Assembly: GCF_029626035.1 (NCBI RefSeq) | Contig: NZ_JARUBE010000003.1 | Coordinates: 6,448,001-6,512,000, forward strand | Source: Micromonospora sp. WMMD980 | Lineage (GTDB): Bacteria > Actinomycetota > Actinomycetes > Mycobacteriales > Micromonosporaceae | Direction of reading: 5' to 3' | DNA length: 64,000 bases | Shown: positions 63,462 to 64,000 of the stretch, one piece after another | Layout: the number at the start of each line of letters is the position of its first letter | How positions within the stretch are numbered: the first letter of the stretch is position 1 | The notes under the pieces: generated by a model | The model's input: the letters and a program-made list of their open reading frames with translations, nothing else | Told to the model about the DNA's origin: nothing | Database searches by the model: none | Made by a program: the position numbers and the translations under genes

Positions 63462-64000
63462 GTGACGCGTCCAGGGACCGGAATGGCCGCCGACATCGAC
63501 GAGCAGCCGGCCGGCTACGAGCGCCTGCTCGCCACCGAGCACGCCACGGCGATCGCCCAGGTGGCGGCGGCCGTCGCGCGGCGGCGACCCCGCCACGTGG
63601 TCTTCACCGCCCGGGGCACCTCCGACCACGCCGCGCTCTACGCCGCCTACCTCACCGAGATCCGCCTCGGGCTGCCCGCCGGGCTCGCCTCGCCCAGCGC
63701 GGTCACCCTCTTCGGCGCCCGCCCCGACCTGTCCGACGCGCTCGTCGTCGGCGTCAGCCAGAGCGGCGGCTCGCCCGACCTCGCGGAGGTGCTGCGGGTG
63801 GCCCGGGACTCCGGCGCGCTCACCCTCGCGGTCACCAACAACCCCGACTCGCCGCTGGTGGAGACCGCCGAGTTGAGCGTGGACATCGCCGCCGGCCACG
63901 AGCGCGCGGTCGCCGCCACCAAGACCTACACCGCCGAGCTGCTCGCGCTCCTCATGCTCGTCGAGGGGGTACGCGCCGGCGACGGCGCGCTGCCCGCCGA
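63462..64000 (+). CDS. SIS-domain sugar isomerase/deaminase-like protein, 3' end missing
   Basis: The first 179 codons of a gene that runs off the right edge. Reading from the GTG with GAAGGGGG upstream: GYERLLATEHATAIAQVAAA, then VVFTARGTSDHAALYAAYLTE (first SIS strand, sugar-phosphate Ser/Thr), VVGVSQSGGSPDLAEVLRVA (the S-Q-S-G-x-(S/T) phosphate loop), LAVTNNPDSPLVETA and AVAATKTYTAELLALLMLVE. This is the isomerase half of the GlmS/AgaS/FrlB type without a glutaminase domain, so it probably acts on an amino-sugar phosphate. An ATG at 63483 in the same frame is possible. The palindrome GCACTAGTGC lies in its upstream region. Confidence 0.85.
   Translation, partial: MTRPGTGMAADIDEQPAGYERLLATEHATAIAQVAAAVARRRPRHVVFTARGTSDHAALYAAYLTEIRLGLPAGLASPSAVTLFGARPDLSDALVVGVSQSGGSPDLAEVLRVARDSGALTLAVTNNPDSPLVETAELSVDIAAGHERAVAATKTYTAELLALLMLVEGVRAGDGALPA

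Overview
The window is very GC-rich chromosomal DNA of a high-GC actinomycete, most likely a member of the Micromonosporaceae (Micromonospora-like). The evidence is two WhiB-family proteins including a WhiB7 with an AT-hook, a mycoredoxin, AdnAB instead of RecBCD, a SigR/RsrA pair, a DUF397 plus XRE-DUF5753 pair, and gene order that follows two blocks of the Mycobacterium tuberculosis chromosome (recalled order Rv3193c-Rv3202c, and Rv3219-Rv3229). No prophage, insertion sequence, CRISPR array or biosynthetic cluster was seen. This is core chromosome with small accessory inserts.

Layout. 1-3.1 kb: end of dapD, dapE (lysine/peptidoglycan) and two tandem LOG-family nucleosidases. 3.4-10.6 kb: adnA-adnB. 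10.6-12.8 kb: cold-shock protein and a DEAD-box RNA helicase, each behind a strongly structured leader. 13.2-16.3 kb: sulfonate-type ABC importer with its own Rrf2 regulator. 16.5-20.1 kb: two M16 peptidases and NudC. 20.2-23.4 kb: DUF397/XRE pair and an MFS exporter. 23.5-28.5 kb: mycoredoxin, UvrD2, the WhiB7 locus with a complete attenuator, and an ABC1-type kinase. 28.5-37.8 kb: E1/ThiF-like protein, zinc-ribbon protein, YgjP-type peptidase, Rv3195-type protein, PDZ-Lon-like protease and UPF0182 membrane protein. 37.8-38.2 kb: two identical initiator tRNA genes. 38.5-44.1 kb: orphan solute-binding lipoprotein, purC, VOC protein, glpK and a prs paralogue. 44.1-47.8 kb: a two-component system flanked by two HATPase switch proteins. 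47.9-55.3 kb: SDR, GT4 glycosyltransferase, DMT transporter, hisN, rsgA, aroA and SRAP. 55.5-59.3 kb: second WhiB protein, alpha/beta hydrolase, sigR-rsrA, a 24-residue ribosomal-protein-like gene, a biotinyl protein and a GNAT. 59.3-64 kb: TetR/MFS pair, TPR protein, and the start of a SIS-domain gene.

Two themes recur. First, stress-responsive control built into RNA leaders: a four-hairpin leader for csp, a perfect 10-bp hairpin that buries the helicase ribosome-binding site, and an upstream ORF with overlapping antiterminator and terminator before whiB7. Second, probable leaderless transcription: at least a dozen genes have a TANNNT-type -10 box five to eight bases before the start codon, which also helps choose starts (dapE, LOG, M16, hisN, aroA, SRAP, glpK, prs, VOC and others).

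Thiol/redox and antibiotic stress form a functional thread (mycoredoxin, WhiB7, SigR with a possible long isoform, RsrA with all expected cysteines). DNA repair is the other (AdnAB, UvrD2, SRAP). All assignments come from reading translated sequence and recalled family motifs; no database search was run.
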